Of a DNA stretch of 64,000 nucleotides, positions 43,108-53,373 are shown one piece after another. This DNA is from Onthophagus taurus. Its lineage: Eukaryota > Arthropoda > Insecta > Coleoptera > Scarabaeidae. The notes beneath the pieces were generated by a model. The model did not search any database. It was not told the DNA's origin and saw only the letters and a program-made list of their open reading frames with translations. The translations under genes and the position numbers were made by a program. Position 1 is the stretch's first letter, and the number at the start of each line of letters is the position of its first letter. The DNA is taken from NCBI RefSeq assembly GCF_036711975.1, contig NC_091968.1, positions 29,683,001-29,747,000 of the forward strand. The letters run 5' to 3'.

Positions 43108-43184
43108 ACTCTGTAAGTTAAAACACGACTAAACGACTAGATATGAACTTTATTAAAAACCGACGTCTGAAGACGCACGGCTAA

Positions 43185-43440
43185 ACCCGAAACGTTATAG
43201 CCCTAGTTCAAGTGTTAGTTCTAGTTTCACACCAGCACTGTTACTATGTGGAACTAACACTATACCTAGAACTAGAATCATTTGGGTTTAGCCACACATC
43301 TCTAAAAACGGCTAAACCCGAATAATTTTAGTTCTAGGTATAATGTTAGTTTCACATAGTAGCAGTGGAAGTGTAGAATCATTTGGGTTTAGCTGCATAT
43401 CTCTAAAGAGGGCTAAACAAGAATGATTCCAGTTCATGGT
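43185..43440. repeat. CTAG-rich palindromic repeat, copy 4
   Basis: Contains GGCTAAACCCGAA, GTGTTAGTTCTAGTTT, AACTAACACTATACCTAGAA and repeated TTTGGGTTTAGC blocks in alternating orientation. Confidence 0.65.
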
Positions 43441-43472
43441 CTACTTTTGCATAACAATTAAGACTAGCATAA

Positions 43473-43552
43473 CTATCAATAAATTCATATAACCTTTAAA
43501 TAAAAACAAATTTTTAAAATATTTGTATTATTTATTACGTAATTTGTGTTGT
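43473..43552. repeat. Right copy of the duplication around the transposon cluster
   Basis: Matches 38255-38357 and includes the last codons and stop of DDRGK1, so this is probably the original locus and the left copy the derived one. Confidence 0.6.
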
Positions 43553-44434
43553 AGGAATTAAATTAATCAATTGATTACTATTTTCTGCTAATTCAGTAAT
43601 AGAAACTCTCCCTCTTTGTCGTATAAATTTGGCAACAGCATCCATTTCTTCCTGCGATACATAAATAAACTTCCCTCGGTCGTCAATTACACCAGTTAAA
43701 ATATCATCGGCTTGTAAATCTTTTAATCGATCGATAGCGGCTTGAGTTTTCAACCTAAATTTAGCAGCCAAATCTTCAATAACAACCACTTTTTGCGATT
43801 TAATATACCCCACAAATTCTTGTAATAAATTCTGTTCGTCTTCCTCATGTTCGCATCCCTCTTCATCAACCGTAAACGCCTCCTTCATTTTTAAATATTC
43901 CTCGTATTCTTTACGTTCTTTTTCCTCCCGAGCCAATTTTTCTTCTTCCTCTCGTTTTAATTCTTCAGCTTTTTCCTTTTCATCTTGCTTCTTTTTCTCT
44001 TCCAACGCTTGTTGATCCTTTTTCTTTTTTTCTTGTCGCATTTGCTCATCGGCTTCCCTTTGGGCTTTCTTTTTAGCTTTCGCTTGTAATTTAGCCATCT
44101 TTTTCGCCCCAATTTTTCCTTCGGGAAGATCAATTTTTTCTTCATCGTCCACTTCTAATTCGTTATCGGAGACTTCATCTTCTTGTTGTTGAGTATTCGC
44201 ACGTAATCGAGCCCCTCTATTTCGAGCCATTTGAGCTCGGCGAGGTGCCCCATCTCGAAGCCTGTTCGGTACAGGTCTTGGTCTATTTTCTTGGTTATCT
44301 AAAAATTAATTAATTGTTTAAAACATATGTTTTCGATTAAATCGCTTACTCTTTGTGGGGGTTGAACTTCTTAAATAAAAGATGATTGATAATATTAGGA
44401 TTAAAACGCTTAATAATATTCCGTAAATAAGCAT
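43535..44434 (-). CDS. DDRGK1: DDRGK domain-containing protein 1 (UFMylation pathway)
   Basis: Exons 44350-44434 and 43535-44298 give 282 residues. The N-terminus [20 protein letters not shown] is an ER signal anchor, followed by a long Lys/Glu-rich coiled coil and the C-terminal winged-helix region with the family signature [20 protein letters not shown] and [25 protein letters not shown]1 (UFBP1) is an ER-membrane partner of the UFL1 ligase and substrate of UFM1. It is head to head with hep (263 bp between start codons). Confidence 0.95.
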
Positions 44435-44697
44435 TTTTTTTGTTAAATAAATTAATTATTTAATAATCTTTACCTAAACGACGTTTTAGATTTTTTGACA
44501 GATGTCATTTTTTGGTGTTGAGGTTAAATTATTTTAAAAAGAATTTTATTAATATAATTAGTTAATTAATTAATTTAGTTTTTATAATTTATTAGATTAT
44601 TCTTTAAGAATTTAATAAATAAAAATAAAATTACGATATAATATGATAATTGACAGTTCACGCTTCGATGTTAACTTCACGCTAGTTATCCCCTTAT

Positions 44698-47600
44698 ATG
44701 TCAATTATGGACATGTCTTCGGTAACCAATAATACAAATAACAAAATAAACAGCCTCTTTCAACGATTGCAATTAGAAAAACTTAACGTGAACCATGTGG
44801 ACGCGGCAGGGAGGAGCCCTCAACATCAAAACCCGCCCGCCCGACCTAGCAACCGTAAATATTTATTTATCATACATTTTTGACGAACCAATTTTAACAT
44901 GATCTTTCCAAGTGGGCAATTTCAACATACCGAGGACACCACCCCAAATGAAACGCCCCAACGATCTTAATATTCGCCAGAAACAACCCGACACCTCCGA
45001 CATTGACCGGAGGTTTAAGGAAATCATGCAAAGCAGCGGTAAGTTAAAAATTAACAACGTCGTTTATGATACGGATATTAAGGAGATGGAGTATCTCGAG
45101 GATTTGGGAAGTGGAACTTGTGGGCATGTTGTTAAAATGAGGCATAAACCAAGCGGTGAAATCATCGCTGTTAAGGTAAATAATTAAAATCGTTTCTTAA
45201 TACTGATTAATTTATTTATTTGATTAACAGCAAATGCGTAGGTCTGTAAATACAGAAGAAAATAAAAGGATTGTGATGGACATAGAAGTTGTTATAAAAT
45301 CTTACGATTGCAATTATATCGTGCAATGTTTAGGTTGTTTTATAACCGATAGCGAAGTTTGGATTTGCATGGAATTGATGTCGACGTGTTTCGATAAATT
45401 ATTAAAAAGATTGCAAACGCCTATACCTGAAACCGTTTTGGGAAAAGTTGTTGTTGCGGTGTGTTATAATTATAATTAATAACTTTAACCACAATTATTT
45501 TTTTGATTGTTATTTTTTAGACTGTAAATGCCTTAGCGTATTTAAAGGATAAACACGGGGTTATCCATCGAGACGTAAAACCCTCAAATATTTTAGTTGA
45601 CGAACGAGAAAATGTTAAATTATGTGATTTTGGAATTAGCGGTCGATTAGTTGATTCTAGGGCTAAAACACGTAGTGCTGGATGTGCAGCATATATGGCG
45701 GTTAGTTTAAATGAAAAAAATAAATTATTTTTTAAGGGGGTGACTTCCCTTTAAGTAAATGGTCATTTTTATCATTTTTTTTTGTTTAGAAAATTTATTT
45801 AACAACTGTACATCATAATATTCATCATTTTAAGGTAACAAGTCGAAACAAGTTGCTCAGTAACGCGTTCTGTACATATGTCATACTACTATCTGTGCAA
45901 AAAGTCAAGGCCCCTCACTTTAGAGATCGATATCTTCGCAACCGCTCCATAAAAAAAATTGCAACAAAATTTGTTGTAATCACTGAACATTTCTACGTAA
46001 CTTATGTTAATCTGAAAATTTTCGGATCCACGGTTTTCTTGTTACCGCGAGTTAAATGAAAAATGTACCCGATTTTTTACGGAATTGGCAACTTTATCAA
46101 CTTTGCGATTTTTTTTCTCGAAAACTATCGTACGAAAAAATTTTAATTTTGAACAGGTGGTAGTCTGATGTGTTCTCAATGAGTGGCATGTTTTATTTTT
46201 TCGATATTTCATACAGTTTCGCGGAAAATCGCGGTTTAGTAAGACGCCGTTATGTCGAAAACGGTTGGGTGGATTTCTTCGCGGATTTGACCAAAATATG
46301 TCAAATAATGTTGGTTGTCGGATTCCGTTATCAGTTTTTCAATATTAAGGTTCTCTATTTTTTTAAGAGCGATTTAATGGAATTACAAATTAAAAAGAAA
46401 CAGAAATAAGCTCTGCGGGGTGACGAGGGTTCCGGCCAATCGGAACAGATGGTGCGTCCCAGACAGGACGTCGCGCCTTATTTCTTTATGTAGGCAAGAT
46501 AAAGGCGCGACGTACTGTCTGGGACTCACCATCTGTTCCGATTGGACGGAACCTTCCTCTCCCCGTATAGCTGATTTCTGTTTCTCTTTAATTTGTAATT
46601 CCATTAAATCGCTTTTAAAAAATTAGGGAGCCTTATTTTTGAAAAACTGATAACGGAATCCGAAAATCCGCGTTATTTGACATATTTTGGTAAAAACCGC
46701 GTTGAAATTCGCCAGGTCGTTTTCGAAATAACAGCATCCTACTAAACCGCGATTTTCCGCGAAACTATATGGAACATCGAAAAAATAAAATATGCCCCAT
46801 ATTAAGAACACATCGGTTTACCACCAGTGCAAATTTGAAATTTTTTCGTCAAATAGTTTTGGAGAGAAAAAATGGCAAAGTAGACAAAGTTGCTGGAACT
46901 CTCAAAAATCGGGTACTTTTTTCACTTAACACGCGATAAAAGTAAAACCGCGGACCCGAAAATTTCCAAATTAACATGTGATACGCAGAAATGTTCACTG
47001 ATTACAATAAACTTTACAGCAATTTTTTCCATCGAGCGGTTACGAAGATATCGATCTCTAAAGTGAGGGGCCTTGACTTTTTGCACGGATAGTAGTGTTA
47101 GTTCTTGTTTTACATCAGCACTGTTACTACATAGAACTAACATTGTAGCCACACGTCTCTAAAGACGGCTAAACCCAAATGATTCTGGTTCTAGGTATAT
47201 AGTGTTAGTTCTAGTTTTGTACCTTCCAGTTATAGGTATAGTGTTAGTTCTGCATAGTAATAATGCAGATATAAAACTAACGCTATACCTAGAACTAGAA
47301 TCATTCAGGTTTAGCAGTCTTTAGAGATGGGTGGTTAAACCCAAATGTTTCAAGTTCTAGATTTAATGTTAGTTCTAGTCACAGTGCAAGTGTAAAACTG
47401 GAACTAACGCTATACCTGGAACTAGGATCATTCCGGTTTAGCTGTCTTTAGTGACGTGCGGGTAAACCCAAATGATTTGAAATCATACGTGTACGAGAGC
47501 GCGCATACACAATTTACCTTTCAACTGAGAGGCATTGTCCATTTTTATACCGTGAAATCGTTTTACATCGTTATTGCGCTTTATATTTGAAAAATGATTA

Positions 47601-50600
47601 GAAAAGTGAGTGAAAATGAACCCAATTATCGTTCAAGCCGTCCACGTCGTCGGCAATATGGTAACAATTAATATACTAACGTACAAAACCCTGAAAAGGA
47701 GGAGGTACCGAATATAGTTCCATAACAAGTGCCTCAGCAAAAAAAAGGAGCGTCGTGAATTATAGCTTTTGCTACCGGATTATAGAATTTATGACCGTGT
47801 TTTCTGCTGTTTCTGACATAGCTGTTTCTAGCAGATATAAGCAAAAATTATCATTCATGCAAACCGGAGAGAAAATATCTGTAAAATGCATGTGCGACAC
47901 TATGCTCATAGATCTAACTGGGATCGAAAATAGAAGAGTGAAGAGAAGAGAAATGTGGAGAGAAGAGAAATGTGGAGAGAAGAGAAATGTGGAGAGAATT
48001 GAGAGATAGGGACAGAGACATAAAGAGGCAGGAAAGAAGGTCACAGATACTGGAAGGGAGATATAATAAAAGGTATGGTGAGATAGTGACAGAGCAACTG
48101 CCAAAGTATCTGTTGATGTAGGGGGATAATGAAGTTAAGAGATTGGTGGCTAGATTCCGCTGTGGCAATGAGGAGAGAGGGAACAGGTACTGGGTGGACG
48201 ATGTGGAGAAGTGGTGTAGGCACTGTAGGCTGTGCGGAGAGGATTGGGGGACGCTAGAACACATGCTGAGAGGGTCTAGTGAGCTGAGGGAGGAGGCGAT
48301 GCACAGGAAGCAGATTTTGGGAGAGATGGATGAGGGAAGTGATTGGAGTGAGGAGCCGAAGGTGTGGTGATGGAGGAGGTGGGTAGAGGATTTGGGTGTA
48401 TATATACAGGGTGTATCTGAATGACGTGCCCAAACTTCAGGGGGTGATTCTTTAGGCAATTTTAAGGGTACTTTCTCATATAAACTATCAGCGATTTCGA
48501 CTTCTTCGAAATTTGGGAAATATGTTTAGCTTATAATAGGGCATGTTTCGAGCCTATTTGTACTTTCAATCTTCCCTTCTAAGTTACTAAACATAACCAC
48601 CCCCGTTCAATTTTTATCTAGATCTTTTTTATGACGATGATAAATACATTGGAAATATTTTATTTAGATAGACGAAAATATTCTAAAACTTTTTTGCCTC
48701 TCTAATGTTCTTCGAAAAGTTAATAGTTTCTGAGAAAAAAAATAATTAAGCAAACACTAACTGTTAAGCTGTAGCGTTGTTAATCGAAAGTTGGATAGAA
48801 TTTTTAAAGAAAAAATCTTAGCAGGCTCAGCAATCTTCGTCAGAAATATTTTTGATGTTTAAATGTCAGTGGTTTTCTTACTATTATTATTGTTTTATTT
48901 AAAATTTTGAAACGTCGAGTGAACGAGCGTAAATGCGGTAGAACTTTATTCATAAATTAATTTGAAAAACAATAATAATAGTAAGAAAACCACTGACATT
49001 TAAACGTCAAAAATATTTCTGACAAAGATTGCAAAGCCTAGTAAGATTTTTTCATTAAAAATTTATTCCAACTTTCGATTAACAACCCTACAGCTTAACA
49101 GTTAGTGTTTGCTTAAATTTTTTTTTCTCAAAAATTAGTGGTTTTTGGAAAAATTTTAAAGAGACAAAAAAGTTTTAGGATACTTTCATCTACCTAGATA
49201 CAATTTTTTTAATGTATTTATCATCTGCATAAAAAAAATATTAGCAAAAATGTAAAGGGGGTGGTTACGTTTAGTAGTTTAGAAGGATAGGTTGAAAGTA
49301 AAAATAGGGTGAAAACGTGCCCTACTACCAGTTAAACATATTCCCCAAATTTCGTTGTCCTAGCGTTTATGGTTTTTGAGAAAAAAAAAATTAAACCAAA
49401 ATTTTCCGCAATTTTTAGAGGGGTGTAGCTCCTTAGGGGAGCCCAAGTCGCCCATGGTTTATATATCAAAGTACCCTTAAAATTGCCTAAAGAATCACCC
49501 CCTGAAGTTTGGGCATGTCATTCAGATACACCTGTATGTATTGTACTGTATAGTGTAAATGACTATTCGAAGGAAGGTCGATTCAGTGGATAAAATGAAA
49601 AAAGCGATTATGGCTACATTTAATTTCAACCGACATGGAACCGCAGCTTCACAACTGCCCTCCGGGCGTAGACTCGTGGTGGAAATAGAGGAAGCCGCGG
49701 CTGCAGAGTCTTATACTCATCCTCCTCCATTACATACTGCCGTGGCGAAGCAAATATTATTATTAAAGAGATGTTTGGGTGGCTACACCGAGAACGCAAA
49801 TGAATCCTTCAATGCTACGCTATGACGTTTGGCCCCTAAGCATCTAAACTCTGGCTCAAAAATTTAACGATGGCTATACATTCATTTTACAAGTTATGAA
49901 TGATGTGCAACTGTAAATCGGTCCGCATTGCAAACAATTCGCTAACGCGTACGACAAACACCGCGTGGACCGCCGCACCCAAAGTACATTGTGTTAATTA
50001 ATTACCCGACGTCATCGTTGCAAGTATGCAACCAATATCACAGTGTACGCGATTTGCAATACCAATACTGTGATATTGGTTGCATACTTGCAATGATGAC
50101 GTCGGGTATTATAATTAATTAACACACTGTACGTTAAAAAGAGGCAAGGACAGCTGTTTATAATTAAAAAATAAAGTGCCCATGAATTTTTAATTTTTGA
50201 TTTATCTTTTTTCAAATTTAGGTTCATGCAAAGCATATGAACGCATTTTAACAAAAAAAACTTTATTTTTTTATTTCAGTTAATTAGAGCGACCTGAGCG
50301 TTGCACAGCGCAAATCCGAGGAGCCGACATTAAGTATAGTCTCCGATTTTTCTGGTGGTTTTTATGACCCTCAGAAACAGTAGCGGCAGTAATTATCACC
50401 CCGAAAAAGTACCTGATCGTGATTTATGATAGGCCCTCCTAGCGAACTAGGTCCAGGGACTCACTTTTAAAAATATAAATTTGAAATACATTGAAAAGAA
50501 TAAAATTATGTAAGCCTTAAAAAAAGAAAACACTTAAATAGAATTTAGAGTACTAATTATTGTTTACATTCAAAAAATACAAATTTTAAATAAATTGTTG

Positions 50601-52671
50601 TATTTTCACACAAAGGAATGGTATTTATGTTTTTAAATATTATGCTTTTGTAATTTCCGTTAATGCGGACCTGAACAACTCACGCCGAAGTTTGGGGTTC
50701 GTCAACTACCTGTTTACAACCCCGTCTTTGTTCGTTATATGACTGTAATTAAGTCATAAAAACCACCAGAAAAATCGGAGACTATAACTGCTGCGCCGCC
50801 ACTCTGACATTCTTCAGCATCAAAAACATTCTATAATAAACTTTAAAATCATAGATATTATGATGTACATTGTTCAGATTTAGGGCCGGTTGTACAATAT
50901 GCCAATAAATCTACCTGATAACTATCCGGCCGATAACCTTATCGGGAGGATAAAGATACTGTTTTTATCGGTAGGACTGTTATCGGCGAAATAAGAATTG
51001 GTTGGTAGTACTTTTTCCCCATATCTAATCATTTCTGCCATAGGTTGGTAACGCTAATGTCTTTCTTTAAAATTTTAACTATGATTTTGATAATAATGAC
51101 ATTTTTTCACGACACACAACTGCCATATAGGATGTTATAGGTTAACCTATGCAGTAACCATACAAAGTGTTTATATAAAATCTTTGGTAAACATATATAT
51201 CTGGCTGATAATTGTTTTATCGGCACCGCTGAGTACTCGATAAGTTATCCTGCCGATAACCTCACCAACAAAAATATCCGTACATTGTAATACAGCACAA
51301 ACTAACTTATCGGCCAGATAACGCTGTCGGGAAGTTTATCGGTATATTGTACATTACTACTTCTTTCCATCTGTTTAATAAAAATTAATGATTATATTTT
51401 TAGCCTGAACGAATAGATTTACATAACCCGGATTACGATATACGAGCTGATGTTTGGTCTTTGGGGATAACGTTGATTGAATTAGCAACGGGAGTGCTGC
51501 CTTATCAAGACTGTAAAAACGATTTTGAGGTACTCAGTAGAGTGATAGTGAACGATCCCCCCTCGTTACCCACCGACAAATATTTTAGTCCGATGTTTCG
51601 CGATTTCGTTTCATCGTGTTTAATAAAAGACAAAGAAAATAGGCCAAAGTACGCTCAATTAAAAGCCCATTCGTTTATAAAAAAATATGAGCGTGATCAA
51701 TCCACGAATAATTGGTTTAAAGATGCGATTAAGCAAGCGGAAACGATTGCGACCGCTAATAAATCAACTCCGAGGCATACCCCTGAGTTATCGAGTCAAA
51801 AAAGGGGGGTACAAGTTTTGGGGAATAAACCTTACCAACAACTTTCACCACCTCCGCTAAATCAATCGATAGCAAACGGAGGTGGTAGTTTACCTCCGGA
51901 TGGAAGAGCCGGACATATTTCTCGTTTATCAACATTCCAAAGCCAAAGTTCTTGTTCTCCGAATGGGCATAGAAGTTTTTCGCCGATGTCTTACACTAAA
52001 TCGCATCAAGAATCGCGATTTTTACCAAGTCCCGGAACTAGTCCTATTTTACAAAGAAAACCTGACGGTGGGAGATTAGCTTCTTCGCCGTTTTTCCAAA
52101 GGAAAAACGTAGAAAGGAGCCCGATTGGGTCACCGCTTCCACTTCGATCACAAAGTAGTGGCGATGATTATCATCAACACGCCGGAGGGGTAGTTTATAG
52201 TGAAAATAATAGCCCCATTGTGTTACAAAGGTTTTATCACCAACAAAAGCAGCAACAACAAGCTAAAGAAGAAGAAAACGGCGGGGGTGGTAAAAAACGA
52301 TTCGGATCTTACATGAAATTACATTTAAGTAACGATCGTACTGGAAGAAATTCACGGCATCAAAGCCCCGAACCACCCCCTAGATTAAATAGAACGATTA
52401 GTGGTGATCAAAGTCCTTTGGCATTGAGGAGAAATTATTCTGAAACTTCAGCATCTCCTAATTTATCAAGACGGTAAAATTATTAACTAATTTATGTAAA
52501 AGAAATGAAATAATTCTTAATTGTAGATATATCTCGCCGACACCGCCTGTACCACCTCCGAGACGTTTATCGGAAAGCACATCGGTACCAGGATCCCCAC
52601 AACATCTTAGGGCGAGAATACATTACACACCGGAACCCCAAAGGCGTCCATATCCCCATGACGTCTCATAA
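44698..52671 (+). CDS. hep: Hemipterous, MAP kinase kinase 7
   Basis: Exons 44698-44854, 44913-45175, 45231-45458, 45521-45700, 51404-52473, 52527-52671; 680 residues. The N-terminal docking region is followed by the kinase: [40 protein letters not shown] and the MKK7-type activation loop [20 protein letters not shown], interrupted by an intron exactly after YMA. The C-terminal tail is Ser/Pro-rich and ends PYPHDVS. hep phosphorylates JNK (basket) and drives dorsal closure and stress signalling. The 5.7-kb intron 4 carries palindromes, MITEs and retroelement scraps. AATAAA at 53259. Confidence 0.95.
45885..47097. mobile_element. 1.2-kb near-palindromic foldback element
   Basis: Arms start GTCAAGGCCCCTCACTTTAG and end with its complement. 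They stay inverted copies into the centre near 46490, where GACGTCGCGCCTT and AAGGCGCGACGT face each other. Paired ORFs in the arms are mirror images of one another, so they are not evidence for a gene. Confidence 0.8.
47097..47480. repeat. CTAG-rich palindromic repeat, copy 5 (multi-hairpin)
   Basis: At least three alternating units with GTGTTAGTTCTAGTTTT, ATACCTAGAACTAGAATCAT and GGTTTAGC. It abuts the foldback element. Confidence 0.65.
47930..48400 (+). mobile_element. C-terminal fragment of a non-LTR retrotransposon
   Basis: Starts with three copies of an 18-bp purine unit (AGAGAAATGTGGAGAGA). It then reads [19 protein letters not shown] and [17 protein letters not shown], the zinc-knuckle end of several insect non-LTR polyproteins. 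Stops are present. From 47481 to 47929 nothing else is recognised. Confidence 0.55.
48404..49537. mobile_element. 1.1-kb near-palindromic foldback element
   Basis: Arms CTGAATGACGTGCCCAAACT and complement, with TTCAGGGGGTGATTCTTTAG matched on both sides. The centre is near 48925 between facing AATAATAATAGTAAGAAAAC blocks. No ORF of note. Confidence 0.8.
49559..49865 (+). pseudogene. Fragment of a transposon-derived protein
   Basis: An 88-codon reading ends [21 protein letters not shown] and continues in frame as [13 protein letters not shown]. The ENANESFN and PKH motifs are common in a widespread insect transposon-related family that I cannot name with certainty. There is one TGA where a tryptophan-like codon is expected. 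Confidence 0.4.
49984..50132. repeat. Long hairpin, ~62-bp arms, 22-nt loop
   Basis: The left arm includes TTGCAAGTATGCAACCAATA and the right arm its complement, with ACCCGACGTCAT and ATGATGACGTCGGGT further out. Few mismatches. It could be a small foldback element or a source of a hairpin RNA. Confidence 0.7.
50335..50786. mobile_element. TIR MITE, TA-flanked (same family as 8621-9188)
   Basis: Perfect inverted ends TAGTCTCCGATTTTTCTGGT continuing to TTTTTATGAC, with TA on both sides. The body is 448 bp and noncoding. Confidence 0.8.
50883..51354. mobile_element. TIR MITE, possibly Harbinger-like
   Basis: Begins GGGCCGGTTGTACAATATGC and has inverted ends of about 50 bp containing GGCCGATAA. 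The repeated TTATCGG/CCGATAA word recurs inside. The right end lacks the GGGCCGG tip. It ends about 50 bp before hep exon 5. Confidence 0.6.
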
Positions 52672-53373
52672 CGTTTTGAGATGCGGTCAAAGAGTCAAAA
52701 CGGCAAGCTAATCGGATCGAACCGACTTAAAAAAAAATAAATAATTAACTAAATAAAAATAAGTATAAAATGGCTGTTGCGCTTTTAAACTATTTAATAA
52801 GTTTCTACTTTTTTCTTTTTTATAATAATTCGATATAAATGAACGAAAAAAAATTCGGTTTGCTTGCTGCAATTTGTGTTCGATATAAAAAAGAAGAAAA
52901 AAAGAGATCGGTTCGTCAAAAACTACCCTAACTAGTCCTTGTTTCCGTCGAAACTTTTTTTTTTTGTTTTTTAATTATTTTTATGGTTTATAAATATTTT
53001 TTTAATTAAAAAGTGAGTACGTAAAACTTATTTTCTATTTTTAACAGTTTTAAAAAGCACAATTAAATTTATTGGGAAATTAATTAAAACTATTAGAATT
53101 TTTTTTAATAGAATCAAAGACAATGCCATACTCTTGTAATTTAAATGAATTAATTTAAATTAATTTGATTAATTAAGCGAAACCGTCGTAAAAAAATTTA
53201 TTATTGTATAGCGCCGTTTGTATTTAAGCCCGATTGTAAATATACCCGAAAATTGAAAAATAAATTCTATCAAAAACTCGAAAAAGCAGAGGAACAATAC
53301 ACACAAAAACAACTTTTCTTTATTTTATTGGTTTTTTTTATTCATTTAACTTGATTGTAAATCTTAAAATTAA
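52672..53373. other. Convergent 3' untranslated regions of hep and the hexapeptide gene
   Basis: AT-rich. AATAAA for hep on the plus strand at 53259-53264 and AATAAA for the next gene on the minus strand at 53324-53329 lie about 60 bp apart, so the transcripts may overlap. Confidence 0.6.

Larger units (their letters stand above)
38540..43130 (-). pseudogene. Tc1/IS630-like transposase relic split by two non-LTR insertions
   Basis: The N-terminal part on the minus strand at about 41388-41590 reads VEENSGRSARSAAVNINGSL and RILRQQQLYP. It resumes at about 39364 (YHVQRVKNLS), through DEAACTKDGILNLHNNHVWA and ILDDRLIGPTILPNHLTRE, to WTGRGGLIVWLPRSPDFNPP near 38920. Several frameshifts and stops are present. 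The pieces are separated by the element at 39375-41377, and upstream sequence is displaced by that at 41603-43095. Confidence 0.75.

Noticed and set aside
46170..46811. ORFs with FYFFDI(S/P)[10 protein letters not shown]
   Set aside because: The same frame appears in both arms of a palindrome; this is arm identity, not two genes.
47772..48459. Minus-strand Ser/Leu/His-rich ORFs
   Set aside because: They mirror a purine-rich plus-strand retroelement fragment.
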